A DNA stretch of 64,000 nucleotides from Sphingomonas sanguinis NBRC 13937 (GCF_001591005.1 NZ_BCTY01000011.1:17400-81399); one strand, 5' to 3'. Positions 33,488 through 43,769 are shown, counted from the first letter of the stretch. The notes: generated by a model from the letters alone, not told the origin. Program-made: numbers and translations.

Positions 33488-34426
33488 TCACGCCTCTTCG
33501 CCACCCCCGGTCATCCGCAGGATCGCGTCGGGGATGGGATAATCCCAGGCGCCGTACCGCTCGCGGATCACCGCCGCCATGGCGACCAGTTCGGGCGAGC
33601 GGTCATCCTTGCGAAAGCTCATGATGATCGGCGATGCGACCGGTTCGACCAGCGGGCGATAGCGGACGCCGTCGACCCGCGACCGGCGAACCGAGGCCGG
33701 GACGATGCAGACCCCCTCCCCAGCCGCGACCAGCCCGATCGCGATCTGCAACTCGCTGACCTCGTGCGCGATCACCGGGGTCACGCCAAGGTCGCGGAAA
33801 TGGCCGACGACCTGATCGGCATAGCTGGGCCGCGGTGCATTGGGATACAGGATCAGCGGGTCGGTCGCCAGCGACGCCAGGGACACCCCGCCCCCCGCCG
33901 TCAGCGGGTGCGTGGCCGGAAGCGCGACGATCAGCGGTTCCTCGCGCAGCACCACCCGCGCCACGGCGTCATCCTCGAACCGGATTCGCCCGAAGCCGAC
34001 ATCGATCCGCCCGTCCTTCAGCGCGGCGATCTGCGACAGCGTGCCGCCCTCGATCAGCGACAGGTCGACCGAGGGCATCGCCTCCCGATAGGCCCGAATG
34101 ATCGCGGGGAGGCGCGAATAGATGGTGGACGCGACGAAGCCGATCGCGAAGCGCCGTTGCTGCGACACCACGGCTTTCGCGATCATCGCATCCATATCGG
34201 CCATGCGCGCCAGGATGCTGATCGCCTGATCATAGACGAGATGGCCGATCGGCGTCAGCCGCAGCGGCTTGGCGGAGCGATCGATCAGGGTCGCGCCGAC
34301 CCGTTCCTCGATCTGCTGGATCTGGCGGCTGAGCGGCGGTTGTGCGATGTGGAGACGCTCGGCGGCACGGGTGAAATTGCCTTCCTGCGCAACGGTTACG
34401 AAATAGCGCAGCTGCCGTATGTCCAT
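33488..34426 (-). CDS. LysR-type transcriptional regulator (CatM/BenM-like), second of pair
   Basis: A 312-residue LysR protein. The N-terminal winged helix-turn-helix (MDIRQLRYFVTVAQEGNF... IAQPPLSRQIQQIE) and the effector domain (about 90-300, RFAIGFVASTIYSRLPAIIR) resemble the BenM/CatM/CatR group that answers to benzoate or cis,cis-muconate. It is a close paralogue of the regulator 44 bases upstream, including the shared FVASTIY and DGRIDVGFGRIRF blocks. The pair is probably co-transcribed. One may control the ben/cat operon and the other the ompW or dehydrogenase operons. Confidence 0.9.
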   Translation of the reverse strand: MDIRQLRYFVTVAQEGNFTRAAERLHIAQPPLSRQIQQIEERVGATLIDRSAKPLRLTPIGHLVYDQAISILARMADMDAMIAKAVVSQQRRFAIGFVASTIYSRLPAIIRAYREAMPSVDLSLIEGGTLSQIAALKDGRIDVGFGRIRFEDDAVARVVLREEPLIVALPATHPLTAGGGVSLASLATDPLILYPNAPRPSYADQVVGHFRDLGVTPVIAHEVSELQIAIGLVAAGEGVCIVPASVRRSRVDGVRYRPLVEPVASPIIMSFRKDDRSPELVAMAAVIRERYGAWDYPIPDAILRMTGGGEEA

Positions 34427-34470
34427 CCTGTCATCCTCTCCAAAGCCGGCGGGTCGGTGGCAGCCGTGTG

Positions 34471-35397
34471 CTATTCATGGTCCGCCAGCAGCGCTTCGGG
34501 TACGCCATAGCCCCACTCGGTATATTTGCGGGCGATGATCCGCAGAACGGCGCGCGACTCGGGCGAGGCGTCGCCGACCCGGTGGCTCATGATGATCGGC
34601 GAATGGGCGGGTTCGACGAGATCGAGATAGCGCACATCCTCGGTCCGCGCCTTGCGTACCGACTCCGGGATCACCGCCACCCCCTCTTCGGCGGCGACCA
34701 GACCAATCGCGATCTGCAACTCGCGCGCCTCGACGATCTGGTTCGGGCTCAGGCCATTATCGTGGAACAGCGACAGGACCTGATCGGCATAGCTGGGACG
34801 CGATGCGCTGGGATAGAGAACCAGCTTTTCGCGCGCCAGGGCCGACAGGGATATCGGTCCGCCGTCCTGACCCAAATGGCTTCCCATCGGGACCGCCGCA
34901 ACGAGCGACTCCCGCCGGAGCACGGTGCGCCGCACCGCCGGATCGTCGAAGCGGATACGGCCGAAACCGATATCGATCCGCCCCTCCTTCAACGCCGCGA
35001 TCTGGTCCAGCGTCGGGCTTTCGACCAGTGTCAGCTCGACATCGGGCATCTCGGCCCGGAACTCGCGGATCAGCGCGGGGAGGCGCGCATAGATGGTGGA
35101 GGCGACGAAGCCCATGGTGAACCGTCGCCGGTCGGTCGCGATCGCGGCATCCATCATCGTCCGCATGTCATCCACGCGCCGCAGCACCTGTACCGCCTGA
35201 TCGTGCAACAGCTGCCCCATCGGGGTCAGCGCGAGCGGTCGGCTCGTCCGGTCGATCAGGGTCGCGCCGACCTCCGCCTCCAGTTGCTGGATCGACCGGC
35301 TGAGCGGCGGCTGCGCCATATGCAACCGTTCAGCCGCGCGGTTGAAATTCCGCTCGGCGGCCACGGTGACGAAGTAGCGAAGCTGACGCAGGTCCAT
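34471..35397 (-). CDS. LysR-type transcriptional regulator (CatM/BenM-like), first of pair
   Basis: A 308-residue LysR protein starting MDLRQLRYFVTVAAERNF at 35397; the frame extends further upstream but would cross the operator. The helix-turn-helix contains MAQPPLSRSIQQLEAE; the effector domain has RFTMGFVASTIYARLPALI and EGRIDIGFGRIRFDD. It is divergent from catB with an ATAC-N7-GTAT site starting 7 bases from its start codon, the arrangement of catM/catB and benM/benA in Acinetobacter. It most likely activates the cat-ben operon in response to muconate or benzoate and represses itself. Confidence 0.92.
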   Translation of the reverse strand: MDLRQLRYFVTVAAERNFNRAAERLHMAQPPLSRSIQQLEAEVGATLIDRTSRPLALTPMGQLLHDQAVQVLRRVDDMRTMMDAAIATDRRRFTMGFVASTIYARLPALIREFRAEMPDVELTLVESPTLDQIAALKEGRIDIGFGRIRFDDPAVRRTVLRRESLVAAVPMGSHLGQDGGPISLSALAREKLVLYPSASRPSYADQVLSLFHDNGLSPNQIVEARELQIAIGLVAAEEGVAVIPESVRKARTEDVRYLDLVEPAHSPIIMSHRVGDASPESRAVLRIIARKYTEWGYGVPEALLADHE

Positions 35398-35403
35398 AGG
35401 ATC

Positions 35404-35418
35404 ATACTCTCCAAGTAT
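35404..35418. promoter_or_regulatory. BenM/CatM-type operator ATAC-N7-GTAT
   Basis: ATACTCTCCAAGTAT matches exactly the ATAC-N7-GTAT consensus for the LysR regulators BenM and CatM. It lies in the 109-base gap between the LysR gene (start at 35397) and catB (start at 35507), almost touching the LysR start, which fits autorepression plus activation of catB. Confidence 0.8.
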
Positions 35419-35506
35419 CGCCAGAAGACCATAATGATCTTTGCGCGTCCAGACCGCCAAGCCTAGTTTCCGGGGAAATTCGGATAAAACTGGATAGGAA
35501 GAGGTT

Positions 35507-36664
35507 ATGGCCACGATCGTCGAGATCGATACCTATATCGTCGACATCCCGACGATCCGGCCGCACGTGCTCGCGATGGCCACCATGCACCACCAGTCGA
35601 TCGTGCTGGTCCGGCTGCGCGACTCCGACGGCATCGAGGGGGTTGGCGAAGGCACGACCATCGGCGGCCTCAGCTATGGCGAGGAAAGCCCGGAGGGCAT
35701 CAAGCTCGCCATCGACACCTATATCGCTCCCGTTCTCGAAACCTGCGACCCGGCACTGGTCGGGGCGGCGATGGCCAAGATCGGCAAGAGCGTCTTCGGC
35801 AATCACCTCGCCAAATGCGCGGTCGAAACCGCCCTGCTGGACCTGGCGGGCAAGCGGCTGGGCGTGCCCGTCTCCGCGCTGATCGGCGGTGGCGCGATCC
35901 GCGACCGGTTGCCGGTCGCCTGGACGCTGGCCAGCGGCGATACCGCGCGCGACATCGAGGAGGCCGAACGGGTTCTGGCCGAGCGGCGGCATAACATCTT
36001 CAAGCTCAAGATCGGCAAGCGCGACGTGCGCGCCGATGTCGCCCATGTCGCCGCGATCAAGCGCGCGGTCGGCGACCGGGGCAGCGTGCGCGTCGACGTC
36101 AACCAGAACTGGAGCGAGGCGCAGGCCGATCTCGGCATGAAACTGCTGGAGGAGGCGGGCGTCGATCTGGTCGAACAGCCGGTCGCGCGGCACGATCATG
36201 CCGCCATGGCCCGGCTGTCCGCCAAACATGTCGTCCCGCTGATGGCGGACGAGGCACTGCACGGGCCCGCGGACGCCTTCGCCATTGCGGCGTGCGGCGG
36301 GGCGCGGGTCTTCGCAGTCAAGATCGCCCAGTCCGGCGGCCTGCTCCCGGCCCATGCCGTGGCCACGATCGCACAGGCGGGTGGCATCGGACTCTATGGA
36401 GGTACGATGCTGGAGGGCGGGGTCGGCACCGCGGCGTCGGCGCATCTCTGCGCGACCCTGCCGTCGCTGGCCTGGGGGACCGAGTTGTTCGGCCCACTCC
36501 TGCTGACCGAAGATATATTGGCCGAGCCGCTGCGCTACGCCGATTTCCACCTGAGCGTGCCGACCGGCCCCGGCCTGGGCATAGCGCTGGACGAGGACCG
36601 CGTCGCGTTCCACCGGCGCGATCGGCGCTCCCCTACCCTTCATGTCGTCGCGGGAAGAGGTTGA
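35507..36664 (+). CDS. catB: Muconate cycloisomerase
   Basis: A 385-residue enolase-superfamily enzyme that turns cis,cis-muconate into muconolactone. The catalytic lysines are in FKLKIGKR (KxK). Metal ligands sit in RVDVNQNWSE (Asp), LVEQPV (Glu) and MADEALHG (Asp), with the opposite-face Lys in VFAVKIAQSGG. AGGAAGAGG lies just before the ATG. It is the first gene of an 11-gene operon for catechol and benzoate degradation. Length is as usual for CatB (about 370-385). Confidence 0.96.
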   Translation: MATIVEIDTYIVDIPTIRPHVLAMATMHHQSIVLVRLRDSDGIEGVGEGTTIGGLSYGEESPEGIKLAIDTYIAPVLETCDPALVGAAMAKIGKSVFGNHLAKCAVETALLDLAGKRLGVPVSALIGGGAIRDRLPVAWTLASGDTARDIEEAERVLAERRHNIFKLKIGKRDVRADVAHVAAIKRAVGDRGSVRVDVNQNWSEAQADLGMKLLEEAGVDLVEQPVARHDHAAMARLSAKHVVPLMADEALHGPADAFAIAACGGARVFAVKIAQSGGLLPAHAVATIAQAGGIGLYGGTMLEGGVGTAASAHLCATLPSLAWGTELFGPLLLTEDILAEPLRYADFHLSVPTGPGLGIALDEDRVAFHRRDRRSPTLHVVAGRG

Positions 36665-36667
36665 ACC

Positions 36668-36955
36668 ATGTTGTTTCACGTCGAAATGGATGTCAACATT
36701 CCGCTCGGCTTCGATGCCGAGGAAGCGGCACGGCTCAAGGCCGCCGAGAAGGCACGTTTCCAGGAGCTGCAACGCGCGGGCACCTGGCGCCACATCTGGC
36801 GGGTGGTGGGCCAATACGCCAATGTCAGCATCTTCGATGTCGGCTCCAACGCCGAGTTGCACGACATTCTGATGAGCCTGCCGCTCTACCCCTTCATGAC
36901 GATCCGCGTGACGGCGCTGTGCCGCCACCCCTCGTCCCTCCACGACGACCGCTGA
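36668..36955 (+). CDS. catC: Muconolactone delta-isomerase
   Basis: A 95-residue protein of the ferredoxin-like CatC family, starting MLFHVEMDVNIPLGFD with QELQRAGTWRHIWRVVG and SLPLYPFM, all typical. It isomerises muconolactone to 3-oxoadipate enol-lactone and works as a decamer. It starts three bases after the catB stop, so the two are translated together. Confidence 0.97.
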   Translation: MLFHVEMDVNIPLGFDAEEAARLKAAEKARFQELQRAGTWRHIWRVVGQYANVSIFDVGSNAELHDILMSLPLYPFMTIRVTALCRHPSSLHDDR

Positions 36956-37014
36956 CGATCGGAACCGCAGGACCGCCGACGAGCGGCCGGACAGACAGAA
37001 TATAGGAGAGTGTG

Positions 37015-37908
37015 ATGGATATCAGCTTCGTGAAAACTCCCGCCATCCAGGATCTGCTCGATCGCGTCGCGGGCACGGCCTCGGACAAGGGCGATCCGCG
37101 CGTGAAGGCGATCCTGCGCGACCTGGTGGAATCGCTGATGGTGCTGATCGTCAAGCACGACATCGACGAGAACGAAGTCTGGGGCGCGGTCAACTTCCTC
37201 CAGAACGGCGCGGGCGAGTTCGGGCTGCTGATGCCGGGCGTCGGCCTCGAACATTTCCTCGACCTCTATATGGACGCCAAGGACGCCGAGGCAGGCAAGA
37301 CCGGCGGCACGCCCCGCACCATCGAGGGGCCGCTCTATGTCGAGGGCGCGCCGCTGGTCGACAATGACGCCAACCTGACCGACGATCCCGACGATACCGA
37401 CACGCTCTACATGGCCGGACGGGTCACGGGACCGGACGGCGAGCCGGTCACGAACGCCATCCTCCATGTCTGGCACGCCAATTCCAAGGGCTTCTACTCG
37501 CATTTCGATCCCACCGGCGAGCAGACGCCGTTCAACAACCGCCGCCGCATCCGGCTGGGCGACGATGGGCGCTATGCGTTCCATTCCAAGATGCCCAACG
37601 GCTATAGCGTGCCGCCCGGCGGTGCCTCCGACCGGTTGATGCAGGTGCTCGGCCGCCACGGCAACCGCCCGGCCCATGTCCATTTCTTCATCGAGGCACC
37701 CGGCTATCGCCAGCTGACGACGCAGATCAATTTCGGCGACGATCCCTTTGCCGCCGACGACTTCGCGTTCGGCACCCGCGAGGGGCTGCTGCCGGTGCCG
37801 AACCGCCAGGGTGACACCGCGCACATCGCCTTCGATTTTCAGCTCCAGCGCGCCGACGATGCCGAGGAGGAAGCCTTCTCGCACCGCGCCCGTCTGGCCG
37901 TCGCCTGA
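37015..37908 (+). CDS. catA: Catechol 1,2-dioxygenase
   Basis: A 297-residue intradiol dioxygenase that opens catechol to cis,cis-muconate with a non-heme Fe(III). The iron ligands are visible: Tyr in KGFYSHFDP, Tyr in [10 protein letters not shown] and the two His in RPAHVHFFI. An N-terminal helical dimerisation domain (about 1-100) precedes the catalytic beta-sandwich. The ATG at 37015 has GGAG six bases upstream; a GTG directly before it was not preferred. It follows catC by 59 bases and precedes benA by 19. Confidence 0.96.
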   Translation: MDISFVKTPAIQDLLDRVAGTASDKGDPRVKAILRDLVESLMVLIVKHDIDENEVWGAVNFLQNGAGEFGLLMPGVGLEHFLDLYMDAKDAEAGKTGGTPRTIEGPLYVEGAPLVDNDANLTDDPDDTDTLYMAGRVTGPDGEPVTNAILHVWHANSKGFYSHFDPTGEQTPFNNRRRIRLGDDGRYAFHSKMPNGYSVPPGGASDRLMQVLGRHGNRPAHVHFFIEAPGYRQLTTQINFGDDPFAADDFAFGTREGLLPVPNRQGDTAHIAFDFQLQRADDAEEEAFSHRARLAVA

Positions 37909-37927
37909 TCCCCGGAAGGATATTGTC

Positions 37928-39304
37928 ATGACCGACCTTCGCGAACGCCTTGCCACCGCCGTCGTCGACGATCCCGCCACCGGGGCCTTCCGATGCCGCC
38001 GCGACGTGTTTACCGACCCCGCGCTGTTCGAGCTGGAGATGCAGCACATCTTCGAGGGCAACTGGGTCTATCTGGCGCATGAAAGCCAGATCCCGGAGAA
38101 CAACGACTATCTCACCACCCATATCGGTCGCCAGCCGATCATCATCACCCGCGACAAGACCGGGACGCTGAACGCCGTCATCAACGCCTGCGCGCATCGC
38201 GGCGCGATGCTGTGCCGTCGCAAGCATGGCAACAAGGGCAGCTTCACCTGCCAGTTCCATGGCTGGACCTTCAGCAATGCGGGCAAGCTGCTGAAGGTCA
38301 AGGACGGCAAGACCGGCGATTATCCCGCCGGGTTCAACACCGAGGGGTCGCACGACCTGACCCGCGTCGCCCGGTTCGAGAATTATCGCGGCTTCCTGTT
38401 CGGCAGCTTGAACGCCGACGTACCGCCGCTCGAGGACTGGCTCGGCTCGACCCGCATGGTCATCGACCAGATGGTCGACCAAGCACCCGACGGGCTGGAG
38501 GTGCTGCGCGGCAGTTCGACCTATGTCTATGACGGCAACTGGAAGCTGCAGATCGAAAACGGTGCCGACGGCTATCATGTCAGTGCGGTCCACTGGAATT
38601 ATGCGGCGACCGCCAACCGCCGCGCGGAGGACTCGATCAAGGCGGTCGATGTCGATGGCTGGTCCAAGAGCGTCGGCGGCGTCTATGCGTTCGACCACGG
38701 CCATATCCTGCTCTGGACGAAGCTGCTCAACCCCGAGGTCCGCCCGATCTATGCGCATCGCGAGGCGCTGGCGGCACGGGTCGGCGAGGAGCGCGCGGAA
38801 TTCATCGTCGGGCAGACACGCAATCTGTGCCTCTATCCCAACGTCTATCTGATGGACCAGTTCTCGACCCAGATCCGCGTCGTCCGCCCGATCTCGGTCG
38901 ATCGCACCGAAGTGACCATCTATTGCTTCGCGCCGAAGGGCGAGAGCGACGCCGACCGCGCCTTGCGCATCCGGCAATATGAGGATTTCTTCAACGTCAG
39001 CGGCATGGGCACGCCCGACGATCTGGAGGAATTCCGCTCTTGCCAGAAGGCCTATGAGGGCGCGGGCGAACTGTGGAACGACCTGAGCCGCGGGGCGACG
39101 CGTTGGATCGCCGGGCCGGACGGAAACGCGCGCGCCATGGGCATCGAACCGCTGCTCAGCGGCGAGCGCAGCGAGGACGAGGGGCTGTTCGTCCGCCAGC
39201 ATGAATATTGGGCGCAGTCGCTGATCGCCGCGATCGACCGTGACGGTGGCGGGAATGGTGGTGCCACGCTGCGCCCGGTCGACCGGCTGGAGGTGGCGGC
39301 ATGA
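37928..39304 (+). CDS. benA: Benzoate 1,2-dioxygenase large (alpha) subunit
   Basis: A 458-residue Rieske oxygenase alpha subunit. The Rieske cluster ligands are C88/H90 (NACAHRG) and C108/H111 (CQFHGW). The mononuclear-iron site is in [14 protein letters not shown], a sequence typical of BenA. With BenB and BenC it turns benzoate into a cis-diol carboxylate. Anthranilate dioxygenase (AntA) is the main alternative; the downstream diol dehydrogenase argues for benzoate, since anthranilate products need none. GGAAGG lies upstream of the ATG, and the stop overlaps benB. Confidence 0.95.
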   Translation: MTDLRERLATAVVDDPATGAFRCRRDVFTDPALFELEMQHIFEGNWVYLAHESQIPENNDYLTTHIGRQPIIITRDKTGTLNAVINACAHRGAMLCRRKHGNKGSFTCQFHGWTFSNAGKLLKVKDGKTGDYPAGFNTEGSHDLTRVARFENYRGFLFGSLNADVPPLEDWLGSTRMVIDQMVDQAPDGLEVLRGSSTYVYDGNWKLQIENGADGYHVSAVHWNYAATANRRAEDSIKAVDVDGWSKSVGGVYAFDHGHILLWTKLLNPEVRPIYAHREALAARVGEERAEFIVGQTRNLCLYPNVYLMDQFSTQIRVVRPISVDRTEVTIYCFAPKGESDADRALRIRQYEDFFNVSGMGTPDDLEEFRSCQKAYEGAGELWNDLSRGATRWIAGPDGNARAMGIEPLLSGERSEDEGLFVRQHEYWAQSLIAAIDRDGGGNGGATLRPVDRLEVAA

Positions 39305-39789
39305 GCCTGACCTACGACCGGCTTCTCGCCTTCCTCTACCGCGAGGCGCGGCTGCTTGATGATCGGCAGTGGGATGAGTGGCTGGAATGCTACGCCCCGC
39401 ACGCGGTCTTCTGGATGCCCGCCTGGGACGATGACGACATGCTGGTGGAGGACCCTCAGCGCGAGATTTCGCTTATCTACTATCCCGATCGCACCGGGCT
39501 GGAAGACCGGGTCTTCCGGATCAAGACCGAGCGATCGGGGGCGAGCATGCCCGAGCCGCGCACCAACCACACCGTATCGAACGTCGAGATTCTCGGCGAG
39601 GCGGACGGGCAGATGCAGGTGCGGTTCAATTGGCACACGCTGAGCCACCGCTACAACGAGACGCTGAGCTTCTTCGGCACGTCCTTCTACACGATCGACG
39701 CGACCGGCGCGCAGCCGCTCATCACCAACAAGAAGGTCGTCCTCAAGAACGACTATATCCGCCAGGTGATCGACGTTTATCACGTCTGA
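39301..39789 (+). CDS. benB: Benzoate 1,2-dioxygenase small (beta) subunit
   Basis: A 162-residue NTF2-like beta subunit ([46 protein letters not shown]) with the C-terminal RQVIDVYHV. It builds the alpha3-beta3 oxygenase with BenA and has a structural role. The ATG overlaps the benA stop by 4 bases. Confidence 0.95.
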   Translation: MSLTYDRLLAFLYREARLLDDRQWDEWLECYAPHAVFWMPAWDDDDMLVEDPQREISLIYYPDRTGLEDRVFRIKTERSGASMPEPRTNHTVSNVEILGEADGQMQVRFNWHTLSHRYNETLSFFGTSFYTIDATGAQPLITNKKVVLKNDYIRQVIDVYHV

Positions 39790-39813
39790 TGCCCGGCGCC
39801 CGGAGAGGATATC

Positions 39814-40845
39814 ATGGGCTACCGTATCGCATTGAACTTCGAGGATGGCGCGACGCGCTTCATCACCTGCGCCCCGGGTGAGACGGTGCTGGACGCCGCG
39901 TTCCGCCAGAGGATCAACCTGCCGATGGACTGTTCCGACGGCGTGTGCGGCACCTGCAAATGCCGCTGCGAACAGGGCGCCTATGATCTCGGCGACGACT
40001 ATATCGACGAGGCGCTAACCGCCGACGAGGCGGAGGAAGGGCTGGTCCTGACCTGCCAGATGCGCGTCTCGTCCGATTGCGTCGTCGCGGTGCCCGTCCC
40101 CTCCACCGCCTGCAAGGTGAAGCCTACCGTGCATGAGGGCATGGTGGCGGCGGTGGACCTGGTGTCCGACAGCACAATCCTCCTCACCCTGCGGCTGGAC
40201 GATCCCGCCGCGCTCGGCTTCCTGCCTGGCCAATATGTCAATCTGGCGGTGCCGGGCACGGACCAGCACCGCGCCTATTCCTTCAGTTCCAAACCCGGCG
40301 CGGTGGAGGCCAGCTTCCTGATCCGCAACATGCCCGGCGGGCTGATGAGCGGATGGCTGACATCCATCGCCAAGCCCGGCGCGCGCATGAGCTTCGTCGG
40401 CCCCCAGGGCAGCTTCTTCCTGCGGGCGGTCGAGCGGCCGACGATCCTGCTGGCGGGTGGCACCGGCCTGGCCCCGATCCTGTCGATGCTGGAGGTGCTG
40501 GCCGATACGGGCACGGACCAGCCGCTCCACTTGATCTACGGCGTGACCCGGGACGGCGATATGGTCGAGGTCGCACGGATCGAGGCGCTGGCAGCCCGCC
40601 TCCCCTCGCTGAGCTGGACCGCGTGCGTCGCCGATCCCGAGAGCGCGCATCCGCTGAAGGGCTATGTCACCGATCATCTGACCGATACGCATCTGAACGC
40701 GGGCGATTGCGATATCTATCTGTGCGGGCCGCCGCCGATGGTCGAGGCGGTGCGGATCTTCCTGCGCGACAAGGGCGTCGAGCCCCGGCATTTCCACTAT
40801 GAGAAGTTCGCGCCGAGCGAAGCACCGGTCGCGGTGGCGGCATGA
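39814..40845 (+). CDS. benC: Benzoate 1,2-dioxygenase electron-transfer component
   Basis: A 343-residue three-domain reductase. The N-terminal plant-type [2Fe-2S] ferredoxin has the ligand spacing C-x4-C-x2-C (DCSDGVCGTCKC) and a later Cys in LTCQMR. The FAD domain has HRAYSFSSKP and the NAD domain LLAGGTGLAPILSM and YLCGPPPMV. It passes electrons from NADH to the Rieske oxygenase. It follows benB by 24 bases and overlaps benD by 4. Confidence 0.95.
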   Translation: MGYRIALNFEDGATRFITCAPGETVLDAAFRQRINLPMDCSDGVCGTCKCRCEQGAYDLGDDYIDEALTADEAEEGLVLTCQMRVSSDCVVAVPVPSTACKVKPTVHEGMVAAVDLVSDSTILLTLRLDDPAALGFLPGQYVNLAVPGTDQHRAYSFSSKPGAVEASFLIRNMPGGLMSGWLTSIAKPGARMSFVGPQGSFFLRAVERPTILLAGGTGLAPILSMLEVLADTGTDQPLHLIYGVTRDGDMVEVARIEALAARLPSLSWTACVADPESAHPLKGYVTDHLTDTHLNAGDCDIYLCGPPPMVEAVRIFLRDKGVEPRHFHYEKFAPSEAPVAVAA

Positions 40846-41618
40846 CGTTCGCCGGACGCTTTCGCGACAAGGTGATGGTGGTGACGGGGGCCGCCCAGGG
40901 CATCGGGCGCGGCGTGGCGCTGCGCGCCGCCGCCGAGGGTGCCGCCGTCCTGCTGGTCGACCGCGCCGACTTCGTCTCCGACGTGGCGCAGGAAGCGGGC
41001 GAGCGGGCGGCGTTCTTCGTGTGCGACCTCGAAACCCATGACGGAGCGGCCGCCGCGATGGCCGCGGCGGTTACCGCCTTCGGTCGCGTCGACATCCTCG
41101 TCAACAATGTCGGCGGCGCAATCCGCATGCGTCCCTTTGCCGCCTTCGAGCCGGAGCAGATCGAGGCGGAAATCCGCCGTTCGCTGATGCCGACGCTGTG
41201 GGGCTGTCACGCCGTCTTGCCGATCATGCTGGGCCAGGGCGGCGGCACGATCGTCAACGTGTCGTCCAACGCGACGCGCGGCATCCGGCGCGTTCCCTAT
41301 TCGGCGGCGAAGGGCGGGATCAACGCCCTCACCCAAGCACTCGCGATGGAATATGGCGCGGCCGGCATCCGCGTCGTCGCGACCGCGCCCGGCGGTACGC
41401 AGGCACCGCCGCGCATCGTGCCACGCAACCCGAATGGCGACGACGCCCGCGAACAGGCGTGGATGGCCGAGGCGGTGGAGCAGGTCACCAGCTCCACCTT
41501 CCTGGGGCGCTATGCCACACTGGACGAGCAGATCGCGCCGATCCTCTTCCTGGCCTCGGACGAGGCTTCCTACATCACCGGCTCGGTCCTGCCCGTGGCC
41601 GGTGGCGATCTGGGCTGA
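40842..41618 (+). CDS. benD: Dihydroxycyclohexadiene carboxylate dehydrogenase
   Basis: A 258-residue short-chain dehydrogenase with cofactor motif GAAQGIGRG, NNVGG, and the catalytic Ser/Tyr/Lys in NVSSNATRG ... YSAAKGG. It oxidises the benzoate cis-diol with NAD and loss of CO2, giving catechol for CatA. The BenD-typical middle (VGGAIRMRPFAAFEPEQIE) supports the specific call. The start overlaps benC by 4 bases. Confidence 0.94.
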   Translation: MTFAGRFRDKVMVVTGAAQGIGRGVALRAAAEGAAVLLVDRADFVSDVAQEAGERAAFFVCDLETHDGAAAAMAAAVTAFGRVDILVNNVGGAIRMRPFAAFEPEQIEAEIRRSLMPTLWGCHAVLPIMLGQGGGTIVNVSSNATRGIRRVPYSAAKGGINALTQALAMEYGAAGIRVVATAPGGTQAPPRIVPRNPNGDDAREQAWMAEAVEQVTSSTFLGRYATLDEQIAPILFLASDEASYITGSVLPVAGGDLG

Positions 41619-41628
41619 CTGGAGCGAT

Positions 41629-42342
41629 ATGAAGAGCAAGATTTACCCCTCGCCCGCCGCGGCGCTGGACGGGCTGTTGTTCGACGGGATGACGATCATG
41701 TCGGGCGGGTTCGGCCTGTCGGGCAATCCCGAAAGCCTGATCCCGGAAGTGCGCGCGAGCGGGGTGAAGGGGCTGACCGTCATCTCCAACAATGCCGGCG
41801 CAGACGGCTTCGGCCTGTGGATGCTGCTGGAAAGCCGCCAGGTCGCCAAGATGATCTCGTCCTATGTCGGCGAGAACAAGCTGTTCGAGCAGCAATATCT
41901 GTCGGGCGAGCTCGAACTGGAACTGAACCCGCAAGGCACGCTCGCCGAGCGCATCCGCGCCGGGGGTGCGGGCATCCCGGCCTTCTATACGAAGACCGGC
42001 GTCGGCACGGTCGTGGCCGAGGGCAAGCCGGTCGAGACCTTCGAGGGGCAGGACTATGTCCGCGAGACCTGGCTGCGCGCCGACCTGTCGATCATCAAGG
42101 CGTGGAAGGCCGATCCGGCGGGCAATCTGATGTTCCGCAAGACCGCACGCAACTTCAACCCGAACATGGCGACCGCCGGCAAGGTGACGGTGGTCGAGGT
42201 GGAGGAGATCGTCGAGGCGGGCGCGCTCGACCCCGACGCCATCCATACGCCGGGCATCTATGTCGATCGCATCGTGCTGAGCACGATCAACGAGAAGCGT
42301 ATCGAGAAACTGACGACCCGCGCGCGGGAGGATGTGGCATGA
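41629..42342 (+). CDS. pcaI: 3-oxoacid/3-oxoadipate CoA-transferase subunit A
   Basis: A 237-residue CoA-transferase family I alpha subunit ([17 protein letters not shown] glycine loop: [17 protein letters not shown]). It pairs with the next gene to move CoA from succinyl-CoA to 3-oxoadipate. Sequence alone does not separate it from acetoacetate CoA-transferases (ScoA); the operon context with pcaD and pcaF makes the 3-oxoadipate role very likely. GGAG stands four bases before the ATG. Confidence 0.9.
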   Translation: MKSKIYPSPAAALDGLLFDGMTIMSGGFGLSGNPESLIPEVRASGVKGLTVISNNAGADGFGLWMLLESRQVAKMISSYVGENKLFEQQYLSGELELELNPQGTLAERIRAGGAGIPAFYTKTGVGTVVAEGKPVETFEGQDYVRETWLRADLSIIKAWKADPAGNLMFRKTARNFNPNMATAGKVTVVEVEEIVEAGALDPDAIHTPGIYVDRIVLSTINEKRIEKLTTRAREDVA

Positions 42343-42989
42343 GCTGGACCCGTGACGAGATGGCGGCCCGCGCCGCCCGCGAGCTTCAGGACGGTTTCTA
42401 CGTCAACCTCGGGATCGGCATCCCGACCCTGGTCGCCAACCATGTTCCGGCCGGGATCGACGTGACGCTCCAGTCCGAAAACGGACTGCTGGGCATCGGC
42501 CCCTTTCCTTATGAAGGCGAGGCCGACCCGGACCTGATCAATGCAGGCAAGCAGACGGTCACGACGCTGCCGACCTCCAGTTTCTTCTCCAGTGCCGACA
42601 GCTTCGCGATGATCCGGGGCGGCCATATCGACATGGCGGTTCTGGGCGCGATGGAAGTGTCGGCGGGCGGCGACATCGCCAACTGGACCATCCCGGGCAA
42701 GATGGTGAAGGGCATGGGCGGCGCGATGGACCTGGTCGCGGGCGTCAAGCGCATCGTCGTGGTGATGGACCATGCCAGCAAGACCGGCAGCCCGAAGATC
42801 CTGCCCGACTGCACGCTGCCGCTGACCGGCAAGGCCTGTGTCGACCTGATCGTCACGGACCTGTGCGTCATAGCCTGCGACAAGCCGGGGCTGCGGCTGG
42901 TCGAACTGGCGCCCGGCGTCACGCTGGACGAGGTTCGGGCGAAGACCGGGGCACCGTTCGCGACGGATATGCTGGAAGGCGTCGCCTGA
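42339..42989 (+). CDS. pcaJ: 3-oxoacid/3-oxoadipate CoA-transferase subunit B
   Basis: A 216-residue beta subunit with the catalytic glutamate in [12 protein letters not shown] and [19 protein letters not shown], a family signature. Starts in a 4-base overlap with pcaI and ends in a TGATG overlap with pcaD. The same caution on substrate as for subunit A applies. Confidence 0.9.
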   Translation: MSWTRDEMAARAARELQDGFYVNLGIGIPTLVANHVPAGIDVTLQSENGLLGIGPFPYEGEADPDLINAGKQTVTTLPTSSFFSSADSFAMIRGGHIDMAVLGAMEVSAGGDIANWTIPGKMVKGMGGAMDLVAGVKRIVVVMDHASKTGSPKILPDCTLPLTGKACVDLIVTDLCVIACDKPGLRLVELAPGVTLDEVRAKTGAPFATDMLEGVA

Positions 42990-43765
42990 TGCCGTTCGTC
43001 ACATCCGACGGGGCCAGTATCTATTGGAAGGTCGAGGGCGAAACCGACCAGCCGCGCCTAGTACTGCTCAATTCGATCGGCACCGACATGGACCTGTGGA
43101 GCCCGGTCCTGCCGCTGCTACGCGAACATGTCGCGGTGCTGAGGATCGACACGCGCGGACATGGCGCGTCGGACGCGCCGCCGGGCGACTATAGCCTGGC
43201 CGGATTGGCCCGTGACGTCGCGGCGGTGATGGACGCGGCCGGATGGGATAGCGCCCAGGTCGCTGGCGTCTCGCTGGGCGGCATGATCGCGATGCAGATG
43301 GCGCTGGACATGCCGGAGCGGTTGACGGGCCTGATACCGATCTGCACCTCCGCCACGATGGACCGTGCCGCATGGACCACGCGCGTCGATACGGTGCGCC
43401 GCGACGGCATGGCGGGGATCGTCGATCTGGCCATGTCGCGGTTCCTCTCCCCTGCCTTCATTGACGAGCGGCCCGGCCATGCGGCGACGATCCGTCGCGG
43501 GCTGCTCACCATGCGGGCCGAGGGCTATGCCGGATGCGCCGCCGCGATCCGCGACATGGCGCTGTCCGACCGGCTGGGCGGGATCGCCTGTCCGACGCTG
43601 GTGATCTCGGGCGAGCGCGACAGCTCGACGCCCTATGTCGGCCATGGCGAGCATCTGGTCTCGGCCATTCCCGGCGCGCGGCATATCGCCCTTCCCGCCG
43701 CCCATCTCGCGCCGCTCGAAGCGCCCGATGCGCTGGCCGACGCTATCCTGAACCATCGGAGTTGA
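42989..43765 (+). CDS. pcaD: 3-oxoadipate enol-lactonase
   Basis: A 258-residue alpha/beta hydrolase with LLNSIGTDMDLWSPVLPLL (PcaD-type N-terminus), nucleophile Ser in GVSLGGMIAM, acid in SGERDSSTP and His in PAAHLAPLEAP. It opens the enol-lactone made by CatC to 3-oxoadipate. The ATG overlaps the pcaJ stop by one base. Confidence 0.94.
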   Translation: MPFVTSDGASIYWKVEGETDQPRLVLLNSIGTDMDLWSPVLPLLREHVAVLRIDTRGHGASDAPPGDYSLAGLARDVAAVMDAAGWDSAQVAGVSLGGMIAMQMALDMPERLTGLIPICTSATMDRAAWTTRVDTVRRDGMAGIVDLAMSRFLSPAFIDERPGHAATIRRGLLTMRAEGYAGCAAAIRDMALSDRLGGIACPTLVISGERDSSTPYVGHGEHLVSAIPGARHIALPAAHLAPLEAPDALADAILNHRS

Positions 43766-43769
43766 CCTC

